From NCBI GenBank assembly GCA_023474015.1, contig JAMCYN010000067.1:6347-16656 (forward strand): 10,310 nt of DNA, written 5' to 3'. Shown here piece after piece: positions 1-6,729 of this stretch; the first letter of the stretch is position 1, and each line of letters opens with the position of its first letter. Made by a program: the position numbers and the translations under genes. The stretch comes from Armatimonadota bacterium. GTDB taxonomy: Bacteria > Armatimonadota > UBA5829. Below the pieces are notes generated by a model. That model worked only from the letters and a program-made list of their open reading frames with translations. It did no database searches and was not told the DNA's origin.

Positions 1-463
1 CGAATATGACGCCGATATTGGTGTCTTTTACAGCCTCGTTGTACTCTCGTAGATACTGGAGACGCTCTTCCATATCCTCTTGGGTGGGCCAGATTATGTT
101 CTCTAGGTCGGCTCGAGTCTTGACGCTGCGGTCTGTGATGGGTCTTGGAGTGCCATCAGGAGCAATTCGCTTGAACGGCGTCCAAAAAGCTTCCATGGCG
201 ATGGCGTCCTGCCCGATGAGCCGACATACCTCAACGTAGTCCTTGGCATACATCGGGCGCACCCCTTCGGCGGCCTCGCTTCCCTTGGCGGGATCACCGC
301 CGACTCCCAGTGTATTGCCTGCCTTTCTCCCAAGAAGCCGCTCGACGTGTTCGTCCTCGATCAGAATCTCGAAGTTCGGCACTCGGTCGGTCTTCTCGCC
401 CTTGAATGCCGCTCGCAGACGCTCTTTGCTCGATCCACATTCAAAGGGCTCGATCTGTAACAT
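1..463 (-). CDS. Uroporphyrinogen decarboxylase (URO-D) family protein, N-terminal part, cut by window edge
   Basis: An open frame of 154 codons runs on the minus strand from an ATG at 463-461 off the left edge. A strong Shine-Dalgarno (GGAGG, 7 bases before the ATG) fixes the start. The first residues, after a short leader, read SSKERLRAAFKGEKTDRVP, the opening typical of URO-D family proteins (Arg-rich helix, then G-E-x-x-D-R-V-P). Later come YAKDYVEVCRLIGQDAIA and TRADLENIIWPTQED, also typical of the family. Many such proteins outside heme synthesis are corrinoid-dependent methyltransferases of the MtaA/CmuA type or uncharacterised relatives. The opening resembles these more than HemE, but the metal- and substrate-binding C-terminal half lies outside the window, so no substrate can be named. 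No cognate corrinoid protein is visible. The family is confident from motifs; the specific role is unknown. Confidence 0.85.
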   Translation of the reverse strand, partial: MLQIEPFECGSSKERLRAAFKGEKTDRVPNFEILIEDEHVERLLGRKAGNTLGVGGDPAKGSEAAEGVRPMYAKDYVEVCRLIGQDAIAMEAFWTPFKRIAPDGTPRPITDRSVKTRADLENIIWPTQEDMEERLQYLREYNEAVKDTNIGVIF

Positions 464-582
464 AGTAGGACCTCCTAATATAACCACCGACAACAAAAAT
501 CAACGCCGCCGCGTCTACTCTTTCCTTGACAGCGATGGATCACATTGCCATGTCGTAACCACCAGATTACCAGGACTTTACC

Positions 583-771
583 ATGACAAGCACATCATGT
601 CAAGTGCTTACAGAGTTCAAGAGTCTGCTCAATATGATGAACAATAGGACCACGAGCGGTGGAAACACGAGTGGCTACGGCGGCATGGGCAGCGGTATGG
701 GCTCAATGATGGGCGGGATGAGTGGAATGAGCGGCTATGGCAGCGGCGGCAGCTACGGACGTAGCTGGTGA
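583..771 (+). CDS. Possible small Gly/Met/Ser-rich protein (62 aa), doubtful
   Basis: This short frame lies in the 326-base gap between the start of the URO-D gene and the stop of the GGDEF/HD-GYP gene, both on the minus strand. An AGGA lies 8 bases before the ATG, a weak ribosome site. Residues 1-25 are ordinary; from about residue 26 the product is low complexity, with Gly, Met, Ser and Tyr in runs such as GGMGSGMGSMMGGMSGMSG. It has no signal peptide, membrane segment or known domain. A Met-rich, Gly-rich tail can suggest metal binding or a disordered adhesive or RNA-binding tail, but this is speculation. A start at the Met-Met pair near residue 18 is also possible. I recognise no homologue. 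A TTGACA at 526-531 lacks a convincing -10 partner. The frame may be chance. Nothing else was seen in the gap. Confidence 0.3.
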   Translation: MTSTSCQVLTEFKSLLNMMNNRTTSGGNTSGYGGMGSGMGSMMGGMSGMSGYGSGGSYGRSW

Positions 772-789
772 GGAAGCGCCAGATGCGAC

Positions 790-2205
790 TTACGCCGCCT
801 CGCTCTTTTTCGGTTCGGCCTGAAGTTGAGCTATGAACAGCTCGACCAGTTCGGGGTCGAACTGCGTCCCGGCTCCGCGCCTGAGTTCGTCTAACGCCTC
901 TTCGACGCTTAGAGCCTTGCGGTAGGAGCGGGAGTTGGTCATTGCATCGTAGGCGTCCGCGATGGCGATAATGCGGGCGAGCAGAGGAATGTTCTTTCCC
1001 GAAAGGCCGTTGGGGTATCCTTTGCCGTCGTAACGCTCGTGATGGTGCTTGACCCCGGGAATAATCGAGCCCATTTGCTGGACGTGTTTCAGAATGCGCG
1101 AGCCGAGCTTGGCGTGGTTCTCAATCATTTTCCACTCATCATTCTCTAGTGGCCCTGGCTTGGACAGGATTTCCTCGGGGGTGCCAATCCGACCAAGGTC
1201 GTGAAGAAGCGCGGCGGCTCGTAGATTGCTAATTTCCTCAGCCGACATTCCCAGGCCTTCACCCACGGCGATTGACATTTGCATGACGGCGGTGGAGTGT
1301 CCTCGCATGTGACTGTCCTTGGCGTCCGCGGCGGCGGCGAGCGCCTCTATTGCCTCCATGTCTTCCTCGTAAAGAAGGGGTTTCACATGGCTGGCAGTGG
1401 CGCGGTAGGAACGATGGCATTCCTCCTCATAGATAAAGCAATGGTTCTTGCCGCGCTGTTTGGCATAGTAGAGGGCCGCGTCGGCGTTTAGGACCAGACC
1501 GTGATGGGTTTGGCCGTGCTGTGGATAGCTTGCGACTCCCGCGCTGACCGTGGTTACCTTGTTTTGACCGAATGCAATCTGGCTGTGCTTCTGGGTGGCC
1601 TGACGGATACGCTCCGCAACCTCCAAGGCCTCTTTGGAATCCGTTTCCGGAAGTATGACCACAAACTCCTCGCCGCCGTAGCGCGCGAGAACATCAATGT
1701 TGCGGATGCACTTGTCGCATATAGCCCCGAACCACTTAAGTAGCCTGTCGCCTTCCTGGTGACCCCAGGTGTCGTTGAAGCTCTTGAAGTTATCCAGGTC
1801 CAACATTATGACCGAAAGAGTGTGATCATAGCGTGATGCTCTCTCGATTTCCGCGCAGAGCCTCTCCTGGAAGTAACGGTGGTTGTATATCTCGGTAACA
1901 CCGTCGATGTTGGCTCTGAGTTCGGCTTTTCGCCGGTGGTAGACTTCCTGGTCGAAGAGATGGCCTATCACTCCGGCGATGCTGATGCAAATTGCCTGCC
2001 AGATGAAAAACGAGATCGAGTGGCTCTGGAATGAGTCGAACAGGTCCCGAAGGAGTGTCTTGTAAAGCTCGATGTCGCCCCAACTGGCGGACTCCATGCC
2101 GAAAGCCAGGAGCCCGACTATGTAAGAGGTCGTGGCGAAAAGGAATCCACCGAAGTAGAAGATTAAGCGGTATTTGAGGCCGAGTCTCGTTTTGCTGCCG
2201 GTCAT
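790..2205 (-). CDS. Membrane-anchored GGDEF/HD-GYP bifunctional c-di-GMP protein
   Basis: The 471-residue protein joins a diguanylate cyclase (2 GTP to c-di-GMP) to an HD-GYP phosphodiesterase that degrades c-di-GMP. I chose the ATG at 2205-2203 because AAGGAG lies 5 bases upstream; the frame stays open 25 codons further, to 2280, but the extra residues look non-native. Two membrane helices (about 12-35 and 63-84) enclose a loop of about 27 residues, too short for a classical sensor domain. The GGDEF domain spans about 97-258: the metal-site segment DLDNFKSFND starts at D136, the active-site motif is GGEEF (177-181), and a product-inhibition I-site RNID (168-171) lies five residues before it. 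The HD-GYP domain spans about 290-465: H303, HD at 335-336, H364, HHHE at 387-390 and GYP at 396-398. All key residues of both halves are present, so both could be active. It is a single gene, divergent from the c-di-AMP-riboswitch operon. The input signal is unknown. Confidence 0.93.
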   Translation of the reverse strand: MTGSKTRLGLKYRLIFYFGGFLFATTSYIVGLLAFGMESASWGDIELYKTLLRDLFDSFQSHSISFFIWQAICISIAGVIGHLFDQEVYHRRKAELRANIDGVTEIYNHRYFQERLCAEIERASRYDHTLSVIMLDLDNFKSFNDTWGHQEGDRLLKWFGAICDKCIRNIDVLARYGGEEFVVILPETDSKEALEVAERIRQATQKHSQIAFGQNKVTTVSAGVASYPQHGQTHHGLVLNADAALYYAKQRGKNHCFIYEEECHRSYRATASHVKPLLYEEDMEAIEALAAAADAKDSHMRGHSTAVMQMSIAVGEGLGMSAEEISNLRAAALLHDLGRIGTPEEILSKPGPLENDEWKMIENHAKLGSRILKHVQQMGSIIPGVKHHHERYDGKGYPNGLSGKNIPLLARIIAIADAYDAMTNSRSYRKALSVEEALDELRRGAGTQFDPELVELFIAQLQAEPKKSEAA

Positions 2206-2393
2206 TCGTGCTCCTTGTGGTCCGACCGGCGATCCCCACGCAAGCGGCAATAACGGACGCCGCCATCGAGCAGTCATCAAACTCGGGTCGGGCCAGAGAA
2301 GTTTACTAACTAATAGTATTATCGTGGATTTGGGCTTTCAGCTTGAGGGCGGAAATGTTGGGATGTCGGTTTGGATTATTTTGCATATAAGGG

Positions 2394-2423
2394 TTGACAA
2401 GGCAGCTTGGCTGCGTCTATAAT
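2394..2423 (+). promoter_or_regulatory. Sigma-70-type promoter for the riboswitch/nuclease operon
   Basis: A perfect -35 hexamer TTGACA (2394-2399) and a perfect -10 TATAAT (2418-2423) are separated by 18 bases. Transcription would start near 2430, leaving a leader of about 235 bases before the terminator tract. A short hairpin, GAGG/CCTC, starts at 2431. The position just ahead of the riboswitch supports the call. The AT-rich interval 2206-2393 upstream should hold the promoter of the divergent GGDEF/HD-GYP gene, but I saw no clear -35/-10 pair for it. Confidence 0.85.
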
Positions 2424-2502
2424 AACGGATGAGGTGAAATACGCCTCTCCGATACCACACAACTGCAACCTTACAACCGAATACATAACCTAATAAACAA
2501 CA

Positions 2503-2624
2503 TAGCGCCGAGTCTCTTTAAGAGAGCGGAGGACCCGACCCTTTAAGGGGGCAAATCCGGAAACGGAGGGGGTCCTTCCTACCCTAGCCCGACAGCTAAC
2601 TCCGCAGGCGTGGAAGGAAGATAC
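2503..2624 (+). ncRNA. c-di-AMP riboswitch (ydaO/yuaA class)
   Basis: The conserved blocks of the ydaO/yuaA aptamer appear in the right order. These are GCGCCGAGTCT (about 2505-2515), a CTCT/AGAG hairpin leading into AGAGCGGAGGACCC (2523-2536), GGGGGCAAATCC (2547-2558), a hairpin with a GAAA tetraloop (TCCG-GAAA-CGGA, 2556-2567), a GGGTCC block (2570-2575) that can pair with GGACCC (2531-2536), and the hallmark CCCGACAGCTAACTCCGCAG (2588-2607), followed by GCG. The match is to the Bacillus ydaO leader as I recall it. The class senses cyclic di-AMP and usually turns genes off by forming a terminator when the ligand is bound. The exact ends and the closing P1 helix could not be fixed by eye. 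It lies between a consensus promoter and an intrinsic terminator, just before the SbcD-like gene. Genes of this class are usually potassium, osmolyte or cell-wall functions, so the target here is unusual. Confidence 0.9.
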
Positions 2625-2634
2625 CTTTGAAATC

Positions 2635-2665
2635 AGGCCGCGTGTTCACTGCTCGCGGCTTTTTT
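2635..2665 (+). terminator. Intrinsic terminator, expression platform of the riboswitch
   Basis: A perfect 6-bp GC-only stem, GCCGCG (2637-2642) with CGCGGC (2654-2659), encloses an 11-base loop and is followed directly by six T (2660-2665). G2636/T2660 and A2635/T2661 could lengthen the stem. It sits about ten bases after the aptamer and only ten bases before the ATG at 2676, as expected of a ligand-controlled terminator. The competing antiterminator pairing was not identified by eye. Confidence 0.88.
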
Positions 2666-2675
2666 GATGCGTGCG

Positions 2676-3848
2676 ATGAGATTCGTTCAATTCTCTGACG
2701 TCCACCTAGACTCCACGGTCGGCGGCTCGATGAACCTGCCCGAGGACAAGAAATCCACCCTGCGGCGGGACATGCGAACCGCCCTCGCGCGTGCCTGCGG
2801 CCTGGTCTCCGAGTACAAGGCCGATCTGGTGCTGATTCCCGGCGACCTGTTCGACCACGAAACCGTGCGCGCCGACACCGCGACGTTCATCGCCGACTTG
2901 TTCCGAAGCATGGCCCCGATCCCCATCTTCATAGCCCCAGGCAACCACGACAGCCTCCGCCCAGGCAGCCCGTATATGCCCGTGGGCGGGGTCGAATGGC
3001 CCGCCAATGTTCACATCTTCACATCAGCCGACTTCGAGAGCGTCGCTATCGATGAACTGGATTGCGGCGTGACGGGCATGGGTCACGCGCACAGGGGCGT
3101 CACGGATCGCCTGCTTGCCGGAGAGGTTGGGCGCGCGGGGAAGTCGGTTAATCTGCTTATCTTCCACGGATCGCGGGACGGTTACAAGCCATCGGAAAAA
3201 GAGAGCGTGATACCGTTTTCCGATCAGGAGCTTCTGGCCCAGGGCTTTACTTATGCCGCCATCGGGCACTATCATTCATTGAGCCGGATAACGGACCCGA
3301 ACGGCTGCGTGCGCGGGGCCTACTCGGGGTGCGTGCAGGGCAGAGGGCTGGACGAGGCCGGAGAAAAGTGCGTGATTATCGGCGAGATTACTGCCGATGG
3401 TCGCGTTACGCTCGATAAGGTGGAGGTCGCGCCGAGGCGGGTTATAACCGTGGAAGTCGATGTCACCGGCACGCGGAGCGACACTGAAATGCTGGGCAAG
3501 ATCGACGCCGCGCTGACGGCTAGCGGCGCGCGGCCATGCGACATGGTGAATATATCGCTCTACGGCGCGATCGCGCCGAATCTCACGCTGGACACTTCGC
3601 AGCTCGAAAACTCCGCGCGGTTCTTCCACGTGAGCATCAATCGATCACGCGTGCGGCCCGATTACGATCTCGAATCGCTTGTCGGGGATAACGCCGCGCC
3701 GTCGTTGAAATCTGAGTTCGTGCGTGGGATGCTCGAACTCGAGCGGGGCGCGACGGACGATGTCGAGCGGCGGGCACTACGCGATGCGATCTATTATGGC
3801 CTTTACGCGCTGGATGGCCGGAAGCTGGAGCCGCTTGATGCGGATTAA
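2676..3848 (+). CDS. SbcD/Mre11/YhaO-like metallophosphoesterase, DNA repair nuclease subunit
   Basis: The 390-residue protein is the likely nuclease partner of the ATPase encoded next to it, forming an Mre11-Rad50 (SbcCD or YhaO-YhaN) type complex that trims DNA ends or hairpins. The calcineurin-like metal motifs are complete: DVH (D8, H10), GDLFD (D57), GNHD (N90, H91), H164 in LLIFHGSRDG, and GHYH (H198, H200). About 190 residues of capping and adaptor region follow. The length is close to E. coli SbcD (about 400). The ATG at 2676 is chosen because MRFVQFSDVHLD is the normal family opening. TTG at 2664 and ATG at 2667 are in frame, but TTG overlaps the T tract of the terminator. No Shine-Dalgarno is visible for any of the three, so translation may be weak or need another element. 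The gene follows the c-di-AMP riboswitch and overlaps the next gene by 11 bases, implying translational coupling. Confidence 0.92.
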   Translation: MRFVQFSDVHLDSTVGGSMNLPEDKKSTLRRDMRTALARACGLVSEYKADLVLIPGDLFDHETVRADTATFIADLFRSMAPIPIFIAPGNHDSLRPGSPYMPVGGVEWPANVHIFTSADFESVAIDELDCGVTGMGHAHRGVTDRLLAGEVGRAGKSVNLLIFHGSRDGYKPSEKESVIPFSDQELLAQGFTYAAIGHYHSLSRITDPNGCVRGAYSGCVQGRGLDEAGEKCVIIGEITADGRVTLDKVEVAPRRVITVEVDVTGTRSDTEMLGKIDAALTASGARPCDMVNISLYGAIAPNLTLDTSQLENSARFFHVSINRSRVRPDYDLESLVGDNAAPSLKSEFVRGMLELERGATDDVERRALRDAIYYGLYALDGRKLEPLDAD

Positions 3849-6036
3849 GTCGATCCACATCAAGGGATTCGGCTGCCTGGTTGAACGGAGCTATGAGTTC
3901 CCCGAAGGCAAGGCCGCGTTGGTGCTCGAAAACAACGAGCGCGGGAAGTCCACGCTGGCCGCGGCTATCTTCGCCGGGCTGTGCGGGTTTCCGAAACGCA
4001 AGGTCGCCGGGGAGTTGGTTAAGCTCAAGGATGTCTACAAGCCCTGGAACGGCGAGAACTACGCGGTCGATATGGAGATCGAGGCGGCGGGCAAGCATCT
4101 GAGGCTCGAGCGCGACTTCGCCCGAGACCGCTGCGTCATCAGAGATGCATTGACCAACAAGGACATCAGCGCCGAGTACGATCAGGACCTCACCCTGCAT
4201 TTCCTGCGCCTGCCCAGAGACGACTTCCAGCGCATCGCCTTCATATCGGGCAAGGAGGTTCACAGGTTCAGCTCTTCGCCGAACATCCAGGCCCGGCTGT
4301 CGGCGATGATCGACGCGGGGGCCGAGTCCGGAGCGGAGAATGCAATAGCGGCGCTCGATGACGCCAGGTATACCCTCGCCGGCAAGTCTCTCAAGATCGA
4401 ATCGGCAATCTCGCGGCTGGCCAAGGACGTTGACAGCAAGCAGCGGCGGATGCGCGAACTTGACACGGCGCTTGATGCGGTCGCGGACGAAGTCCGGGAG
4501 TTGGAGCGAGCACAGGGGCAGTGCGGGGAACTGTCGGCGCGTCTCGATGAACTTGACCGCGAATACGCCGCCGCAAGGTTAAAAGAATTGCGCGAGCAGA
4601 TAAGCGCCGCCGAAACTCTGGATAGCGAGGCAGCCGGGCTCCGCGAAGAGCTTGCGGGCCTGGAGCAATTCGCCGCGTTCCCCGCCGAACGTAAGACGCA
4701 GCTCGCGAAAGCCGTGGCGCGAATCGATGAGCGCCGGGATCAAATCGCGCAAATGGAAGCCGAATCGGAGGAACTGCGGCGGGAGTTTGAGCGGATCAGC
4801 TCCGAAAGGCTGCGCGTGATGGACGGCGAGCAGATTTCGTCACGCATGGTCGGATATGTCATGCTCACAGCCGGAGGCTTGTGTGGGCTCACGTGCCTGG
4901 GGCTAATGATTCTGAAGATTGTCGGCATCGTGCCCAGCCTGATCGGCACGCTGATCGGCGTCATTGTCGCCGCCACCGGGGCCGTTCGGAGCGCGCACTC
5001 GAAGACGGGGCGGTCGGAGTCTGTGATCTCTCTTGAAGCGCGATTGCAGGAAATCGGACGGAGGCTGGCCGAGCTGGCACGTAATATTGAGACTCGAGGG
5101 CGCGATATTGATGAAGAACGCGAGATCGTGCAGTCGATTGCTCAAGACGCCGGGATCGACGATTCACCGGCATGTGACGACGTTCTCAGGCGGTTCGAGG
5201 AAATCGAGGCGCATTATCGCCGCTATAGGCATATAAAGGATTCTCTTCTGCCCGCCGTGCTCAAATATGTGGCCAAAGACGAAGATATGAAGGCGCTTAG
5301 GGCAGAGGAAGCTGAGCTTGCTGCACGGACCGCATGCACCCATAATGAAGCATTCCCCTCCCAGAACCGGTCATCGTCTTCAATCGACAGCGACCGGCAA
5401 GCCGTCAGAACTAAGCTCGACCAGACTCAGGCGGCGATACGGGACCTGGAAAAGAGCGTTGGGGTGTGCATCGAAAACTACCGCCGCGAGTATCCGGCGC
5501 TCGCCGAGGAGCTTGAAGCGCTGCAAAGCGAGATGGAGCGTGCGGCGAGGTTCGGCAAGGCAATCGAGGCGGCAAGTGGGGTTATGAGAGAGGTAGCTGA
5601 GAAATCGCACCGCAGGTGGGCGTCGGCGCTGAACGAGCGGGCGTCGGCAATGCTTCCGAATCTCAATCCGGACTACGATACGCTTCGATTCGACGATTCC
5701 CTGTCATTCACCATCAGGCACGTCGCCGACAACCGGATAATCGAGCGGGCGGATATCGACTCGTGTCTGAGCACGGGCGCGAAGGACCAGATCTACCTGG
5801 CGGTGCGGATGGCGTGCTGCGAGGAGCTATCGCGGGCGGCGGAACCGATGCCGATCATCCTGGACGACCCGCTGATTGCCGCCGACGACACACGCTTCAC
5901 CGAAGGCTTTCGATATCTCGCGCGCGGCGCAGCCGACGGCCGGCAGATCATCATCCTGAGCTGCCATAAATCCCGGCATGAAGCGTTCTTGCGCGAGCCA
6001 TGGTTCTCGGATAGCGTATCGGTTCTCAACCTTTGA
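3838..6036 (+). CDS. SbcC/YhaN-like SMC-type ATPase with central transmembrane pair
   Basis: The 732-residue protein should be the Rad50-like ATPase partner of the preceding nuclease. The ATG at 3838 is chosen because MRIKSIHIKGFG is the standard family start; GGAG lies upstream inside the partner gene. The order is: N-terminal ATPase half with Walker A ENNERGKST (31-39), coiled coil (about 195-335), two adjacent hydrophobic segments (about 337-360 and 362-383), second coiled coil (about 390-600), then the C-terminal half with ABC signature LSTGAKDQ (644-651), Walker B IILDDP (D676, D677) and switch histidine H710 in SCHKS. No CxxC zinc hook is present; the hydrophobic pair sits where the hook would be, so the complex is probably tethered to the membrane. 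It is shorter than SbcC (about 1050) or YhaN (about 960). Walker A is odd: the first glycine of GxxxxGKS is glutamate (E31). The 3' end overlaps the convergent anti-sigma gene by 11 bases. Confidence 0.88.
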   Translation: MRIKSIHIKGFGCLVERSYEFPEGKAALVLENNERGKSTLAAAIFAGLCGFPKRKVAGELVKLKDVYKPWNGENYAVDMEIEAAGKHLRLERDFARDRCVIRDALTNKDISAEYDQDLTLHFLRLPRDDFQRIAFISGKEVHRFSSSPNIQARLSAMIDAGAESGAENAIAALDDARYTLAGKSLKIESAISRLAKDVDSKQRRMRELDTALDAVADEVRELERAQGQCGELSARLDELDREYAAARLKELREQISAAETLDSEAAGLREELAGLEQFAAFPAERKTQLAKAVARIDERRDQIAQMEAESEELRREFERISSERLRVMDGEQISSRMVGYVMLTAGGLCGLTCLGLMILKIVGIVPSLIGTLIGVIVAATGAVRSAHSKTGRSESVISLEARLQEIGRRLAELARNIETRGRDIDEEREIVQSIAQDAGIDDSPACDDVLRRFEEIEAHYRRYRHIKDSLLPAVLKYVAKDEDMKALRAEEAELAARTACTHNEAFPSQNRSSSSIDSDRQAVRTKLDQTQAAIRDLEKSVGVCIENYRREYPALAEELEALQSEMERAARFGKAIEAASGVMREVAEKSHRRWASALNERASAMLPNLNPDYDTLRFDDSLSFTIRHVADNRIIERADIDSCLSTGAKDQIYLAVRMACCEELSRAAEPMPIILDDPLIAADDTRFTEGFRYLARGAADGRQIIILSCHKSRHEAFLREPWFSDSVSVLNL

Positions 6037-6496
6037 GTCGCACCGGCGCGCGGAGAACGGTTTCGCGCATGCGCTTGGTCATCCTGATTCGCGTGCCCTG
6101 GCGCGGCATCGAAGTGTAGTTCACGCTGTCCATCAGGCACTTGATGAGTATGATCCCGATTCCACCCTCGCGGTCCAAATCGACCTCGGGGGTTATGCCG
6201 TCCGGCGGAGCCGCGAAGCCTCGGCCCCGGTCAATTACTTCGACAGTCAGACCCTCTCTGCCGCAAGCGCACTTCACCCATACCGGCATGGTCTTCTCGC
6301 AGCCGGAGTAGGCGTGCCTCACAATATTCGCCACCGCTTCAGAGGCGGCTATCTCCAGTTCCTCCACGGCGGAGTCCGGCATATCAGCGGAGTGCGCAAA
6401 GTCCGCCACGGTCCGTCGGACCGTGCGAACATATTCAGCCTTGCACGGGACCTTGATTTCTATCTTGTCGCGAATATAGCTATCTCCTGAAACCAT
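6026..6496 (-). CDS. RsbW/SpoIIAB-like anti-sigma factor, GHKL-type serine-protein kinase
   Basis: The 156-residue product has the HATPase_c_2 fold of anti-sigma factors that bind a sigma factor and phosphorylate a STAS-domain antagonist. The N box is E53-x3-N57-x3-H61-A-Y, the G1 box is D89-R-G-R-G93 and the G2 box is G111-G-I-G114, so ATP binding looks intact. I prefer the ATG at 6496-6494, where GAGGAA lies 7 bases upstream. An in-frame ATG at 6541 would add 15 poorly conserved-looking residues. No STAS antagonist or PP2C phosphatase gene is in the window. The divergent neighbour, 233 bases away, encodes a sigma factor, so the pair may be cognate, though RsbW-type proteins usually hold SigB/SigF-type rather than ECF-type factors. 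Its stop lies inside the end of the convergent ATPase gene, with no terminator between them. Confidence 0.87.
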   Translation of the reverse strand: MVSGDSYIRDKIEIKVPCKAEYVRTVRRTVADFAHSADMPDSAVEELEIAASEAVANIVRHAYSGCEKTMPVWVKCACGREGLTVEVIDRGRGFAAPPDGITPEVDLDREGGIGIILIKCLMDSVNYTSMPRQGTRIRMTKRMRETVLRAPVRLKG

Positions 6497-6729
6497 CGGC
6501 GCGTTCCTCTCGTTTTGGGCGGCGGAACATCGCATACCCATTCTGTACCCCCAACGTCACGGCGCGAAACACTGAACTGATTGGGCTTGGGTATTTGGGT
6601 GACCTTTGCAGGAACCTATCGATATGCGGCGAAACATCTTATTATCGATGGTCGTCATAACACTGACTCCGTGGTCTATACAAAAGCAGCGGCTTGAAGC
6701 GTCTATAGTATTGGAAGCAGCAAAAAACT
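6497..6729. promoter_or_regulatory. Divergent intergenic region between anti-sigma and sigma genes
   Basis: This 233-base region must hold the promoters of both divergent genes. No convincing TTGACA/TATAAT pair was seen on either strand. GGAACC at 6611-6616 resembles an ECF-type -35 element, but the expected -10 motif about 16 bases on is poor. TCTATAC and TCTATAG occur near 6674-6712, and ATCGAT occurs twice (about 6618 and 6643). None of these is strong enough to name. An open frame across the region is judged not coding. Confidence 0.35.

Noticed and set aside
243..647. Plus-strand open frame of 134 codons
   Set aside because: It is antisense to the URO-D gene for most of its length, with no ribosome site and no protein-like composition.
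750..767. Perfect 7-bp hairpin CAGCTAC-GGAC-GTAGCTG as a terminator for the minus-strand GGDEF/HD-GYP gene
   Set aside because: No run of T follows on either strand, so it is not a standard terminator; it may only reflect Gly/Ser/Tyr codons.
2206..2280. Upstream extension of the GGDEF/HD-GYP frame to an ATG at 2280
   Set aside because: The ATG at 2205 has AAGGAG at good spacing and begins just before the first membrane helix; the extra 25 residues have no family character.
2503..2624. Cobalamin or c-di-GMP riboswitch as the identity of the leader RNA
   Set aside because: The cobalamin box and the c-di-GMP (GEMM) motifs are absent, while the ordered blocks, especially the GACAGCTAAC segment, match the c-di-AMP class.
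3724..3837. Earlier start for the SbcC-like gene, inside the SbcD-like gene
   Set aside because: The canonical MRIKSIHIKGFG opening starts at 3838; the upstream part is only the shadow of the overlapping nuclease gene.
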